A stretch of 42,450 bases of DNA from Enterococcus sp. CSURQ0835 (GCF_902706605.1 NZ_CACSLH010000026.1:1-42450), one strand, 5' to 3'. Numbered from the stretch's first letter, positions 1 to 9,765 are shown. Notes: generated from the sequence alone by a model not told the origin. Translations and numbers: made by a program.

Positions 1-32
1 GAAACGCCCTACACATTTGGTTCGTCTTATTT

Positions 33-53
33 CGTTCAGTTTTCAAAGGTCTA
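33..53 (-). promoter_or_regulatory. rRNA leader, boxA-like segment
   Basis: Read leftward, this stretch contains CTTTGAAAACTGAACG, the kind of sequence that precedes 16S rRNA in Lactobacillales and Bacilli leaders. It lies downstream of the two promoters at 87-115 and 171-199, as expected for an rRNA antitermination leader. The 16S gene itself is outside the window, so the call is inferred from leader and promoter context. Confidence 0.6.
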
Positions 54-86
54 CATGGTGTTTCGTGTTGCATCAGCAACTTTTAC

Positions 87-115
87 ATCTTATCAGCTTT
101 CCAGCTGAAAGTCAA
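87..115 (-). promoter_or_regulatory. rRNA promoter P2 (leftward)
   Basis: On the minus strand the -35 is TTGACT (110-115) and the -10 is TAAGAT (87-92), with a 17-nt spacer. It lies about 80 bp downstream of a second strong promoter; such tandem promoters are typical of Firmicutes rRNA operons. Confidence 0.75.
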
Positions 116-170
116 CAACTTTTTTAATTTCTTTTTTGAAGTTGTTTGAAGTGTTTGATGCGACTTTGTT

Positions 171-199
171 AGAATACCTAATCTCAAGCTATTTGTCAA
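171..199 (-). promoter_or_regulatory. rRNA promoter P1 (leftward)
   Basis: On the minus strand the -35 is a perfect TTGACA (194-199) and the -10 is TATTCT (171-176), separated by 17 nt. With the promoter at 87-115 it forms a tandem pair firing out of the left edge, away from oriC. Confidence 0.75.
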
Positions 200-470
200 T
201 AACTTTTTTTAAGTTTTTTCTAAGCTCCCAAGTGAAGCAAAGCTCGCTTGGAACATGAAATAATATACCAGTTTTCGCGGGGCTCGTCAACGGAATTTCG
301 CGATTTTTATGCACTCTTTTTCAGATGCGATGTATAAAAATGTATACCGGTTATTTCATTCGTTTTTATCGGAATAGATAGCTCTATCACCTGGCTTTGT
401 TGCATTATTTTTCGTCTTTTTATCTTGCTTCTATTTAATGCTCTTTTTCGCCATCTGATCGAATCTTTGG
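200..470. other. Intergenic region between rRNA promoters and croR
   Basis: No gene is visible here. The one structure noted is an imperfect inverted repeat, CCAAGTGA (228-235) and TCGCTTGG (244-251), an 8-bp stem with one wobble pair. Its function is unknown. Confidence 0.4.
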
Positions 471-476
471 TAGAAT
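468..476 (+). promoter_or_regulatory. Extended -10 promoter for croR
   Basis: An extended -10, TG-G-TAGAAT, occupies 468-476. No good -35 lies 17 nt upstream, which is common for extended -10 promoters. Transcription would start near 483, just ahead of the ribosome-binding site GGGAGGA at 496-502. Confidence 0.45.
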
Positions 477-510
477 GAGGTTAACACAGTACAATGGGAG
501 GAATTTGACT

Positions 511-1200
511 ATGAAAATTCTAGTTGCAGATGACGATAAAGAAATCGTTGAACTATTGAACATTTATTTACACAATGAAGGCTATGAAGTCTTGAAAGCG
601 TATGACGGCAAAGAAGCACTAAGCAAATTGCGGACCGCTTCAGACATCGACCTGTTGATCTTAGATATCATGATGCCTGTGATGGACGGGATGCAAGTGG
701 TCAAAGAATTACGCAAAGAATCACAGATCCCGATCATCATGTTGACGGCTAAAACGACCGATATGGATAAAATCAAAGGACTCGTTGCCGGAGCTGACGA
801 CTACGTCACTAAACCGTTCAATCCGCTGGAAGTCATGGCGCGCGTCAAATCATTGCTCCGCCGCACGCAAATGCAAGTCGCGGAAGAACAACCAGATATT
901 TTAGAGATCCAGTCTCTCATCATCAACAAAGACTCCCATGAAGTCAAGACAGTGGATGGCAAAGAGATCCAATTGACTGCATTGGAATTTGGAATCTTAT
1001 ATTTACTAGCAAGCCACCCGAATCGCGTTTTTAGTGCAGATGAAATTTTCGAACGCGTTTGGAAACAAGAAAGTATCGTCTCAGCTAAAACCGTCATGGT
1101 CCACGTTTCGCATTTACGTGACAAGATCGAAGAAGCGACTGACGGCGAAAAAGTGATCCAAACCGTTTGGGGAGTGGGTTATAAGATCGATGCAAAATAA
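511..1200 (+). CDS. croR: OmpR-family response regulator, CroR-like
   Basis: This is a 229-residue OmpR/PhoB-type response regulator. The receiver domain (about 2-118) has the acidic triad DDD near residues 7-9, phospho-acceptor D52 in LDIMMP, T81 region LTAK and K103 region TKPF. A winged-helix DNA-binding domain fills the C-terminal half and ends VWGVGYKI. I chose the ATG at 511 because GGGAGGA lies 8 nt upstream; an in-frame start at 475 has no such site. The kinase gene overlaps its end by 11 nt. In E. faecalis CroR controls cell-wall stress responses and intrinsic cephalosporin resistance and is phosphorylated on D52. The matching D52, the partner's H172 and the neighbouring serS support CroR. 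A VanR-like paralogue is the alternative. Confidence 0.75.
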   Translation: MKILVADDDKEIVELLNIYLHNEGYEVLKAYDGKEALSKLRTASDIDLLILDIMMPVMDGMQVVKELRKESQIPIIMLTAKTTDMDKIKGLVAGADDYVTKPFNPLEVMARVKSLLRRTQMQVAEEQPDILEIQSLIINKDSHEVKTVDGKEIQLTALEFGILYLLASHPNRVFSADEIFERVWKQESIVSAKTVMVHVSHLRDKIEEATDGEKVIQTVWGVGYKIDAK

Positions 1201-2365
1201 ACCTGCACCTCCAGAAAAACGTAAGCGGATCATCTTGACGTCAAAAGAGATCAGCGAGCTGATTGCCGAAGCCATCATCACGATCATCATTTTATTACTA
1301 TTGAACGTCGCGATCATGGTAGTCTTATCGCAAATGTTGAACAACTCGCCTGATCTCAGTGAAGCGATCTACCGCTCGAAAAATATCTTTGCGAGTAGTC
1401 TTAATAGTGATTTTTTTTGGAGCGGCCGCAACTTTTTGTTCCCCTTCTTTTTCATTATTGATATTTTGATCGTCTGCTGGCGTCTGATTCGCCGTTACCG
1501 TCAAATGCAGTTACAACACATCATCCACGAACTGCATTATATCGCCAGTGGTAATTATGATTATCGGATCCCGTTTGAACTGCGCGGCGACCTCAGCAAA
1601 GTCGTCGATTCCATCAACGGCTTAGTCGACAGTACCGTAGCTGCGATTGAAGATGAACGAGCGATCGAAAAATCCAAAGATGAACTGATCACAAACGTCA
1701 GCCACGATATTCGCACGCCACTGACTTCGATCATTGGCTACTTGGGGCTGATTGAAGACGGTCAGACCCACAGTGAAGCGGAAATGAAAAAATACACCCA
1801 CATCGCGTACACCAAAGCCAAACAGATGAAAGCATTAGTCGAAGATCTGTTTGAATACACCAAGGTCCGTCAACCTTCCGTTCCCATCAATATGGTCTCC
1901 TTTGATATGGTGCAATTATTGGAACAGCTGGCCGCAGATTATGAACTAGAAGCTAGCAAAAAAAACCTGCAGATTATGATCGAGACGCAAGAAACGACGC
2001 TTACGATGGACGGTGATACGGAAAAATTGGTCCGCGTCTTCAATAACTTGATCACAAACGCGTTAAAATACGGCGAAGGAGCCACCAAGATCGTGATCGA
2101 ACTAGAAAAAAGTCAGACTGAAGCGATCATCACCGTTAAAAATGATGGCCGCCCGATCCCGCGCGAATCATTGGACCAACTGTTTGACCGTTTTTACCGG
2201 GCGGATCAATCTCGCTCACAAGAGATCAGCGGGACTGGGCTGGGACTTGCAATCTCGCAAAACATCGTCAATCTCCACGGCGGTTATATTTATGCGCAAT
2301 CCAATCCGAAGTGGACGTCGTTTATTATCCACTTACCACTTAAAAATAACGTCGTTTCACATTAA
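1190..2365 (+). CDS. croS: Sensor histidine kinase, CroS-like
   Basis: This 391-residue membrane histidine kinase partners the regulator upstream. Transmembrane helices lie at about 24-48 and 82-102, with a short outside segment of roughly 33 residues, so there is no large extracellular sensor domain. A HAMP-like linker follows (about 103-155), then the dimerisation and phosphoacceptor helix with H172 in VSHDIRTP, and the ATPase domain with an N box (NNLITNALKYG) and G box (GTGLGLAIS). The start at 1190 inside croR puts the histidine at residue 172, the number reported for E. faecalis CroS. It is presumably co-transcribed with croR. Expected ligands or stress are cell-wall damage; this is inferred from the family, not seen here. 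Confidence 0.75.
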   Translation: MQNKPAPPEKRKRIILTSKEISELIAEAIITIIILLLLNVAIMVVLSQMLNNSPDLSEAIYRSKNIFASSLNSDFFWSGRNFLFPFFFIIDILIVCWRLIRRYRQMQLQHIIHELHYIASGNYDYRIPFELRGDLSKVVDSINGLVDSTVAAIEDERAIEKSKDELITNVSHDIRTPLTSIIGYLGLIEDGQTHSEAEMKKYTHIAYTKAKQMKALVEDLFEYTKVRQPSVPINMVSFDMVQLLEQLAADYELEASKKNLQIMIETQETTLTMDGDTEKLVRVFNNLITNALKYGEGATKIVIELEKSQTEAIITVKNDGRPIPRESLDQLFDRFYRADQSRSQEISGTGLGLAISQNIVNLHGGYIYAQSNPKWTSFIIHLPLKNNVVSH

Positions 2366-2377
2366 GCCAGTTATCAG

Positions 2378-2407
2378 TTGACTTTTCATTTCAGCCTTTG
2401 TTATACT
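2378..2407 (+). promoter_or_regulatory. serS promoter
   Basis: TTGACT (2378-2383) and TATACT (2402-2407) are separated by 18 nt. Transcription would begin just before the T-box leader. Confidence 0.65.
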
Positions 2408-2413
2408 GTGATC

Positions 2414-2661
2414 AATTAAATGATGAACGCAGGAAACCAAGTACTTGCAGTCGATCTTGCAGAGAGTTGATGGTCGGTGAGAATCAACAGACGGTGTAGG
2501 GAAATCCAGTTTCATGATCTGTGTCTTTTGAAAGAAAGACCGGCCAGCAACCGATATCTGTTTTAATCAAGGGCAGCGCTTGCGCTGAACTTGGGTGGTA
2601 CCGCGAATAACGCACCGTTTCGTCCCAAGAATTCAAGGGATGAGACGGTGCTTTTTTATAT
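2414..2661 (+). promoter_or_regulatory. T-box leader of serS
   Basis: The leader carries the nearly invariant T-box sequence GGGTGGTACCGCG at 2593-2605, which binds the uncharged tRNA acceptor end. It is followed by a strong terminator: GCACCGTTTCGTCCC (2612-2626) pairs with GGGATGAGACGGTGC (2637-2651) and runs into a T-tract. Stem I has the usual AGAGAG and GGTGAGAA-like elements around 2461-2482. The likely specifier codon is UCC (serine) at 2505-2507, assigned by position and therefore tentative. Uncharged tRNA-Ser should favour antitermination and serS expression. Confidence 0.93.
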
Positions 2662-2678
2662 TTGAAGGAGGAAGAACG

Positions 2679-3959
2679 ATGTTAGATGTAAAAATGATCC
2701 GGAACAATTTTGAAGACGTCCAAGAAAAATTAGCAACGCGCGGTGTCAAAGCGGCTGTCTTGCAAGAATTTTTGGAATTGGATGAACAACGCCGCCAGTT
2801 ACTGGTGAAAGCCGAAGAATTGAAAAAAACGCGGAATGAAGTTTCTGGTGAGATCGCCAAAATGAAACGGGAAAAAATGAACGCCGATGACAAGATCGTC
2901 GAAATGAAAAAAGTCGGCGAACAGATCAAAGAATATGATGAAAAAGTGGCGGAGATCGACGAAAAATTAACTGGGATCGCGACGACTTTACCAAACTTGC
3001 CTCATGAAGATGTACCGATCGGAGAAGATGAAGACGACAATGTTGAGATGCGCCGCTGGGGTGCGGTCCGTAAATTCGACTTTGAACCAAAACCGCATTG
3101 GGAAATCGCGGAAAATCTAGGTATTTTAGATTTCGAACGAGGAGCTAAAGTCGCCGGCAGCCGATTTGTTTATTACAAAGGTCTCGGTGCGCGCCTTGAA
3201 CGGGCCGTTTACAACTTCATGTTGGATCAACACGTCTATGAAGATGGTTATACAGAAATGATCACGCCTTATTTAGTTAATGACCAAGCGATGTTTGGTA
3301 CCGGACAATTTCCAAAATTCAAAGCGGATGTCTTCCAAGTGCGCGATCGCGATCTGACGTTGATCCCGACTGCCGAAGTGCCTTTGACCAACTACTACGC
3401 GCAAGAGATCTTAGACGGCAAGGACTTACCGATTTATTTAACGGCGATGTCGCCTTGTTTCCGGTCTGAAGCAGGTTCTGCAGGTCGTGACACTCGCGGC
3501 TTGATCCGGATGCACCAATTCCATAAAGTCGAAATGGTAAAATTCAGTGATAAAGAACATTCTTATGAAGAATTAGAAAAAATGACTGGAAACGCTGAAA
3601 ACATTTTACAAAAGTTGGATCTACCTTACCGGGTAATCACGTTGAGTACTGGCGATATGGGCTTTTCAGCTGCTAAAACATATGACGTGGAAGTCTGGAT
3701 CCCTGCTCAAGATACGTATCGTGAAATCAGCTCTTGTTCAAACTGTGAAGATTTCCAAGCGCGGCGGGCGATGATCCGTTACCGCGATGAAAACAATAAG
3801 ATCCAATATGCTCACACTTTGAATGGTTCTGGCCTAGCAGTTGGTCGGACAGTGACTGCGATCTTAGAAAATTACCAAAACGAAGACGGCTCTGTGACGA
3901 TCCCCGATGTCTTAGTCCCTTATATGGGCAATACGAAAGTGATCAAAAAAGAAAAATAA
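2679..3959 (+). CDS. serS: Seryl-tRNA synthetase
   Basis: This 426-residue class II aminoacyl-tRNA synthetase charges tRNA-Ser (and tRNA-Sec where present) in the cytosol. The N-terminal 100 or so residues form the long antiparallel coiled-coil arm, rich in K and E, that grips the tRNA long arm. The catalytic core has the TAEVPLTN segment, [17 protein letters not shown] (motif 2 region) and the C-terminal [10 protein letters not shown] (motif 3). The ATG at 2679 follows AAGGAGGAAG; a reading frame open further upstream runs through the T-box terminator and is not used. Length is normal for the family. It is regulated by the T-box leader and closed by a terminator at 3971-3999. Confidence 0.98.
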   Translation: MLDVKMIRNNFEDVQEKLATRGVKAAVLQEFLELDEQRRQLLVKAEELKKTRNEVSGEIAKMKREKMNADDKIVEMKKVGEQIKEYDEKVAEIDEKLTGIATTLPNLPHEDVPIGEDEDDNVEMRRWGAVRKFDFEPKPHWEIAENLGILDFERGAKVAGSRFVYYKGLGARLERAVYNFMLDQHVYEDGYTEMITPYLVNDQAMFGTGQFPKFKADVFQVRDRDLTLIPTAEVPLTNYYAQEILDGKDLPIYLTAMSPCFRSEAGSAGRDTRGLIRMHQFHKVEMVKFSDKEHSYEELEKMTGNAENILQKLDLPYRVITLSTGDMGFSAAKTYDVEVWIPAQDTYREISSCSNCEDFQARRAMIRYRDENNKIQYAHTLNGSGLAVGRTVTAILENYQNEDGSVTIPDVLVPYMGNTKVIKKEK

Positions 3960-3970
3960 GCTAGAAACTC

Positions 3971-3999
3971 AGGAAGGTCTAGTATGACCTTCCTTTTTT
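3971..3999 (+). terminator. serS terminator
   Basis: AGGAAGGTC (3971-3979) pairs perfectly with GACCTTCCT (3986-3994), followed by a T-run. Confidence 0.9.
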
Positions 4000-4161
4000 A
4001 CAGCAAATAGATTGAACTAATCTACTCTAAATAATTTTATTCGTCACTTATTACTATTTCATAATTGATCAATGCTAATAAATCAGTCGCTAGTCGGATT
4101 TATTACGTAGGATTTTCATTTATGATCAAGTTAACAACTCGAATCATTTAGGAGAAATGAC

Positions 4162-4665
4162 ATGACAAAAAATTCAGGCTGGCTGTTACTTAGTCTGTAT
4201 CTTGGGACACTCGTTTGGATTTTACTATTTAAATTTTCGATTTCACTGTCAGATCTGTCTGCACTTCATAATCAGTCTCGAAGTCTCAATTTGATTCCCT
4301 TTAGCCAATCAGGAATTGTCAACCATACACTCGATTGGAGTGAAATCATTGCGAATGTCATCATCTTTTTGCCATTTGGTTTACTCTTAAGGGCAATTTC
4401 TAATCTATCTATTACTAAAAGCGTTAGCCTCATTTTTGGTTTCAGTTTAGTGATTGAAATGTTGCAATTTGTTTTTTCACTAGGTGCTACTGATGTGACA
4501 GATTTATTGATGAATACTTTAGGTGGTATCTTGGGATTAGGTTTGTATGCTAGCTTAGCTCATTTTATTCCCACAAAAAGACTAAATCAGTGGTTGATTT
4601 ATACGGGAACGCTCCTGTTCGCGATCGCGTTTGGTCTATTGGTCTTTTTGCTAGTAGTCAATTAA
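4162..4665 (+). CDS. VanZ-family membrane protein, copy 1
   Basis: This 167-residue protein has about four transmembrane helices (roughly 7-25, 60-80, 88-108, 140-165) and the VanZ-family signature: SLNLIPF near residue 42, a helix ending FLPFG, then E-x-x-Q (EMLQF) followed by the D-x-x-x-N (DLLMN) element and a glycine-rich helix. VanZ of the vanA cluster gives low-level teicoplanin resistance; the role of chromosomal homologues is mostly unknown, so no function is assigned. The ATG at 4162 follows AGGAGA. The gene is AT-richer than serS and guaB beside it. It is followed 66 bp later by a divergent paralogue in the same orientation. Confidence 0.88.
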   Translation: MTKNSGWLLLSLYLGTLVWILLFKFSISLSDLSALHNQSRSLNLIPFSQSGIVNHTLDWSEIIANVIIFLPFGLLLRAISNLSITKSVSLIFGFSLVIEMLQFVFSLGATDVTDLLMNTLGGILGLGLYASLAHFIPTKRLNQWLIYTGTLLFAIAFGLLVFLLVVN

Positions 4666-4731
4666 CAAGTTTCTAAAAAACTCTCTGAGGATAAATTAAC
4701 TAAAGCATAAGCAGCGGAAGGAATTAGTTTG

Positions 4732-5274
4732 ATGCGTAAAAATGGCCTTTTAATCTACTGGAGTTTATATTTAATATTATTAGCTTGGTTCTCTTTAGGA
4801 CATTTGTCTTTTTCAATCATCGACCTACTGCAACTACGGCAATTAGATCATTCTCTAAATCTAATTCCTTTTGAACATTTACCGCTCCGAAATCAACAAA
4901 TTGATATTCAATTATTGATTTATAAAATAATCCTTCTCTTTCCACTAGGAATTGGTTTAAAGATAACATTTGACAACAAACAACACTTACTTAAGGATCT
5001 TAAAGTAGTATTTTTAGTTAGTTTGATGCTTGAAATTTTAGACTATGGGCTCGGACTTGGCAATTTTGATAGTACGACTGTCCTTATCTATACATTAGGT
5101 AGTTTTTTAGGAATTATGTTCTATCAAGTTATGCACTGTCTTTTACCGCGCCAACGATTAAATTCACTACTGACCAAGGGCGGTATTTGGGGATTTGGTA
5201 GTTTAACAGGTTTCATTATCACTCTTTTTATTTTTAATAGTCCATTGTATCGTTTTTTAAGTAACCTTATTTAA
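4732..5274 (+). CDS. VanZ-family membrane protein, divergent copy 2
   Basis: This 180-residue protein aligns by eye with the gene just upstream: four predicted transmembrane helices, the SLNLIPF segment near residue 41, a FPLG helix end and a glycine-containing last motif. It has lost conserved polar positions. The E-x-x-Q pair reads EILD, and the element D-x-x-x-N reads as TVLIY. I chose the ATG at 4732, 10 nt after GGAAGG; a TTG immediately before it is possible. Base composition is strongly AT-rich. It may be an inactive or neofunctionalised duplicate; specific function unknown. It ends at the bidirectional terminator shared with guaB. Confidence 0.8.
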   Translation: MRKNGLLIYWSLYLILLAWFSLGHLSFSIIDLLQLRQLDHSLNLIPFEHLPLRNQQIDIQLLIYKIILLFPLGIGLKITFDNKQHLLKDLKVVFLVSLMLEILDYGLGLGNFDSTTVLIYTLGSFLGIMFYQVMHCLLPRQRLNSLLTKGGIWGFGSLTGFIITLFIFNSPLYRFLSNLI

Positions 5275-5314
5275 AAAAAGCGCCTTGACGAGCAATTCGT
5301 CAAGGCGCTTTTTC
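5273..5314. terminator. Bidirectional terminator, VanZ copy 2 / guaB
   Basis: GCGCCTTGACGA (5280-5291) pairs with TCGTCAAGGCGC (5297-5308). An A-run precedes it and a T-run follows, so it can stop both convergent genes. Confidence 0.93.
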
Positions 5315-6865
<1,551 letters not shown>

Positions 6866-6894
6866 TCATTTATTCTTGAATCCTCATGCTCCCT

Positions 6895-7359
6895 TTAGTT
6901 TCCGTTTAGATTTAGTGTTTCGATCGTATCATTTGGCTTACCGACTTGAAACGTCACCTGTCCACTCGCTTCATCTTTGACCAAAAATAGTTGCCCCTCA
7001 CAATCAAAATCAGCCAGCTGCAAAACCGTATAGCGATCCTCCACCGTTTGGATTCCTTTAAAGACTTGACGCAAAAGCTGTTTCGCTTCGTGGAAACTTT
7101 TTTGTTGCGCCGTCGCTTTTTCCACCGCCGTTCCTAATGTATACCCTTCATCTAAAAAGCGTTTGATCAATTCGACTTTCAAGACGATCGGCAGCCGATA
7201 TTTCCGGTTGCCGCCGTCTTGTTGCAATGAATCGATGTAGCCTTTTTCTTCCCAATACCGCAATTGCCGCGGCGAAACATCAGTCATTTTACTCAACTCA
7301 CTGATTCCAACCAATAGATCGTCACTTTGCAGTAGCTGCTTCATCATCTCTTTACTCAC
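6895..7359 (-). CDS. MerR-family regulator of the adjacent exporter
   Basis: This 154-residue protein has an N-terminal MerR winged helix-turn-helix at about 16-85 (GISELSKMTDVSPRQLRYWEEKGYI), a short helical segment, and a C-terminal tail with no recognised ligand domain. The start is GTG at 7359, preceded on the minus strand by GGGGAGA. It is divergent from an MFS drug exporter, and its promoter shares a palindromic operator with that gene, so it probably controls both. The palindrome fits the TGTNA-N7-TNACA pattern known for GlnR/TnrA, which belong to the same superfamily. It is not GlnR itself, since it is not next to glnA and has a different C-terminus. Repressor or activator role cannot be told from sequence. 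Confidence 0.85.
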   Translation of the reverse strand: MSKEMMKQLLQSDDLLVGISELSKMTDVSPRQLRYWEEKGYIDSLQQDGGNRKYRLPIVLKVELIKRFLDEGYTLGTAVEKATAQQKSFHEAKQLLRQVFKGIQTVEDRYTVLQLADFDCEGQLFLVKDEASGQVTFQVGKPNDTIETLNLNGN

Positions 7360-7386
7360 GGCAATCTCCCCTCTATGTTTGCCTTG

Positions 7387-7425
7387 ATTATACTTTACCT
7401 AACGGATGTGTCAAGTAAGTTGACA
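7387..7425 (-). promoter_or_regulatory. Promoter of the MerR-family gene
   Basis: On the minus strand, TTGACA (read from 7409-7414) and a perfect TATAAT (read from 7387-7392) are 16 nt apart. The -35 is the left arm of the operator palindrome at 7409-7425. Confidence 0.75.
7409..7425. promoter_or_regulatory. Palindromic operator shared by divergent promoters
   Basis: TGTCAA (7409-7414) and TTGACA (7420-7425) form a perfect 6-bp inverted repeat with a 5-nt centre. Each arm is the -35 hexamer of one divergent promoter. The site fits TGTNA-N7-TNACA, the GlnR-type box. Bound regulator would cover both -35 elements. Confidence 0.7.
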
Positions 7426-7448
7426 AACTTCACGAACAGGCGTAGAGT
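7420..7448 (+). promoter_or_regulatory. Promoter of the MFS exporter operon
   Basis: TTGACA (7420-7425) and TAGAGT (7443-7448) are 17 nt apart. The -35 is the right arm of the shared palindrome. Confidence 0.6.
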
Positions 7449-7502
7449 AACACTCGGACATTTTATTTCAGAAATTTTCATTAATAGAGAGGACGTGAGA
7501 TC

Positions 7503-8975
7503 GTGAGTCACCAACAATCGGTCGATATTTACGGCAAACCGTACAACCGTTCCTTACTAGTCTTAGTCTTACTAGTCGGAACGTTTTGTACCGTTTTGAA
7601 CCAAACCTTATTAACAACAGCTTTTCCAACTTTGATGAAGACGTTTGATATTTCAGCGTCGAGTGTGCAATGGTTGACGACTGGCTTCTTACTCGTCAAC
7701 GGGATCATGATCCCGATCAGTGCTTGGCTGATCAATAAATTCAGTTCCAAAAAATTGTATTTGACTGCGATGTCGATCTTTTTGATCGGAACGATTACGT
7801 GTTTTGTCGCACCAAGCTTTGCTGTGCTTTTGATCGGACGGCTCGTCCAAGCAGCAGGTGTCGGGATCTCCATGCCATTATTACAAAACATCATGCTTTC
7901 GATCTTTCCACCAGAAAAACGCGGATCCGCAATGGGGATGGCCGGGATCGTTATCGGGCTAGCACCAGCATTAGGCCCCACCTTATCTGGTTGGATCATT
8001 GACCATTACACGTGGCGAGATTTGTTCGGGATGGTCATTCCCATCGTCATTTTAGTCTTAGTCTTAGCTATCTTCTTAATGAAGAGCGTTATCAAACTTT
8101 CGAACCCTAGCATCGACATTTTATCCGCCATCTTATCTACCATCGGTTTTGGTGGGTTACTATATGGCTTTTCTAGTGTTGGGGATGCCGGCTGGGGCAG
8201 TGCCAAAGTCCTAGGCTTTTTAGTAGTCGGGGTCGTGTTCATCGCCATTTTTGCTTGGCGGCAATTACATTTGGAACACCCTTTCTTAGAACTGCGGGTC
8301 TTTAAATCTTCTACCTTTACGATCGCTGCTGTCTTATCAGGGGTCGTCAATATGGCGATGGTGGGCGCTGAAATGGTCCTACCATTATATATCCAAAATA
8401 TTCGTGGCGAATCTGCCTTCCATTCCGGCCTGATGTTACTTCCGGGAGCCTTGATCACCGGGATGATGATGCCGATCACCGGGGCGATCTTTGATAAACA
8501 CGGCGCCAAACGATTAGCAATCAATGGGATGCTGATCTTGACTGCCGCAACATTACCATTCGCCTTTTTGACTAAAGATACGCCGATTCCGATGATCGTC
8601 ATTTTATATGCGATCCGGATGTTTGGGATCTCTATGGTCATGATGCCCGTTACCACTTCCGGGATGAACGCATTACCAATGAACTTGATCAGTCACGGGA
8701 CTGCCGTCAACAACACTTTCCGGCAAGTCGCTAGTTCGATCGGGACCGCGATTTTGATCAGCGTGTTGACGAACGTGACCAAAGATAATCTACCAAGTTC
8801 TGGATTACTTAAAACATTGCCTTTACACTATAAAGACCAAGCGATCAATGCCACCCTGTCCGGTTACCATGCCGCCTTTTACACGGCCGTCGCCTTTGGT
8901 TTAGTAGGCTTTATCATCACCTTTTTCTTGAAACAAAAAGAAAGTCTCTCAGCTGAAGGAGGGATGAGCAAATGA
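7503..8975 (+). CDS. DHA2-type MFS multidrug exporter
   Basis: This 490-residue protein has about 14 hydrophobic helices, the layout of the DHA2 (EmrB/QacA/LmrB) drug:H+ antiporters in the cytoplasmic membrane. The first loop motif follows helix 2 (NKFSSKKLYL), R113 lies in GRLVQAAGVG, and antiporter motif C is visible at about 150-164 (GLAPALGPTLSGW). The start is GTG at 7503 with AGAGAGG 10 nt upstream. Its last four bases overlap the next gene (ATGA), so the two are translationally coupled. It is divergent from a MerR-family regulator that likely controls it. The substrate is unknown; lincosamide or other drug export is only suggested by LmrB-like relatives. Confidence 0.92.
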   Translation: MSHQQSVDIYGKPYNRSLLVLVLLVGTFCTVLNQTLLTTAFPTLMKTFDISASSVQWLTTGFLLVNGIMIPISAWLINKFSSKKLYLTAMSIFLIGTITCFVAPSFAVLLIGRLVQAAGVGISMPLLQNIMLSIFPPEKRGSAMGMAGIVIGLAPALGPTLSGWIIDHYTWRDLFGMVIPIVILVLVLAIFLMKSVIKLSNPSIDILSAILSTIGFGGLLYGFSSVGDAGWGSAKVLGFLVVGVVFIAIFAWRQLHLEHPFLELRVFKSSTFTIAAVLSGVVNMAMVGAEMVLPLYIQNIRGESAFHSGLMLLPGALITGMMMPITGAIFDKHGAKRLAINGMLILTAATLPFAFLTKDTPIPMIVILYAIRMFGISMVMMPVTTSGMNALPMNLISHGTAVNNTFRQVASSIGTAILISVLTNVTKDNLPSSGLLKTLPLHYKDQAINATLSGYHAAFYTAVAFGLVGFIITFFLKQKESLSAEGGMSK

Positions 8976-9676
8976 TCTTTATCATCATGATCTTAAGCCT
9001 GTTGATCTTTTCGTTACTGAACGTCTTTGCGAAAAAACGCTGGCAAACCGGTGTCTCATTGCTTTTTATCGCCTTGTTTCTCATCAGTTTAGCACTCGTA
9101 GTAGCCAATGATCATTACCACTTCGGGATGAAAAAACAAACTGAGACGACGACGCAAACGTTAGTTTCTAGCACACCGAATGCCCAAGCAAAACTTTTAT
9201 TGTATCAGCCACTAGGAAACGGTACCGAAAAAGTTTATCTTTATCGGACCAATGAAAGTCAAAAAAAACCGCAACCAACTGGCACGGATCACGTTTCAAA
9301 CCGCGTCGTTAAAAACAGCGCGCAAAATGAATTGACGACTAAAAAAACTTATTGGGTCTACAAAAACGATGCTATGAAGTTATGGTTCAACTGGTCGAGC
9401 AACAAGCAGTTTATCAGTGAAAAAAATACGTTTCATGTGACTGATGACTGGCTTGTCTTGAGTACGACCCAAGCGAAAAAATTAGCCAAACTCGTGGCCC
9501 AAAACAAACCACAAATGGAAAGCCAAGCTAAAGCGTTCGTCGCTGAAAAGGTCAAAGCTGCCATGCTGCAAAATCCAACACTTGACGATAGCGCAAAGCA
9601 ACAAGTCGTTCAACAAGCCACGGCTGAATTTCAACAGCAAGCTATGGCGAAGCTCGTAGCTGAAGTAACCAAGTAA
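8972..9676 (+). CDS. DUF4811-family membrane protein
   Basis: This 234-residue protein has two N-terminal transmembrane helices (about 2-19 and 24-45) and then a hydrophilic, probably extracytoplasmic region of 185 residues with a K/Q/A-rich helical C-terminus. It overlaps the exporter stop by 4 nt. As I know them, proteins of this layout (DUF4811) often sit directly after LmrB-type exporters in Lactobacillales, which suggests an accessory role in transport. No motif shows an enzymatic function. The transcript ends at the hairpin at 9716-9765. Confidence 0.78.
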   Translation: MIFIIMILSLLIFSLLNVFAKKRWQTGVSLLFIALFLISLALVVANDHYHFGMKKQTETTTQTLVSSTPNAQAKLLLYQPLGNGTEKVYLYRTNESQKKPQPTGTDHVSNRVVKNSAQNELTTKKTYWVYKNDAMKLWFNWSSNKQFISEKNTFHVTDDWLVLSTTQAKKLAKLVAQNKPQMESQAKAFVAEKVKAAMLQNPTLDDSAKQQVVQQATAEFQQQAMAKLVAEVTK

Positions 9677-9715
9677 GACAAGCTGAAGCTAGACCGTTTT
9701 AGACTTTGGATGCTC

Positions 9716-9765
9716 AAAAAAAGCGTTAGTCCATACCTCAACAAAGAGGCGGACTAACGCTTTTT
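9716..9765. terminator. Bidirectional terminator, DUF4811 / DUF1129 genes
   Basis: AAGCGTTAGTCC (9721-9732) pairs with GGACTAACGCTT (9751-9762), with a smaller inner stem CCTC/GAGG. It is flanked by A- and T-runs between convergent genes. Confidence 0.92.

Noticed and set aside
2595-2678. In-frame upstream extension of serS from a GTG
   Set aside because: It runs through the T-box antiterminator and terminator; the ATG at 2679 has a strong ribosome-binding site and gives the usual length.
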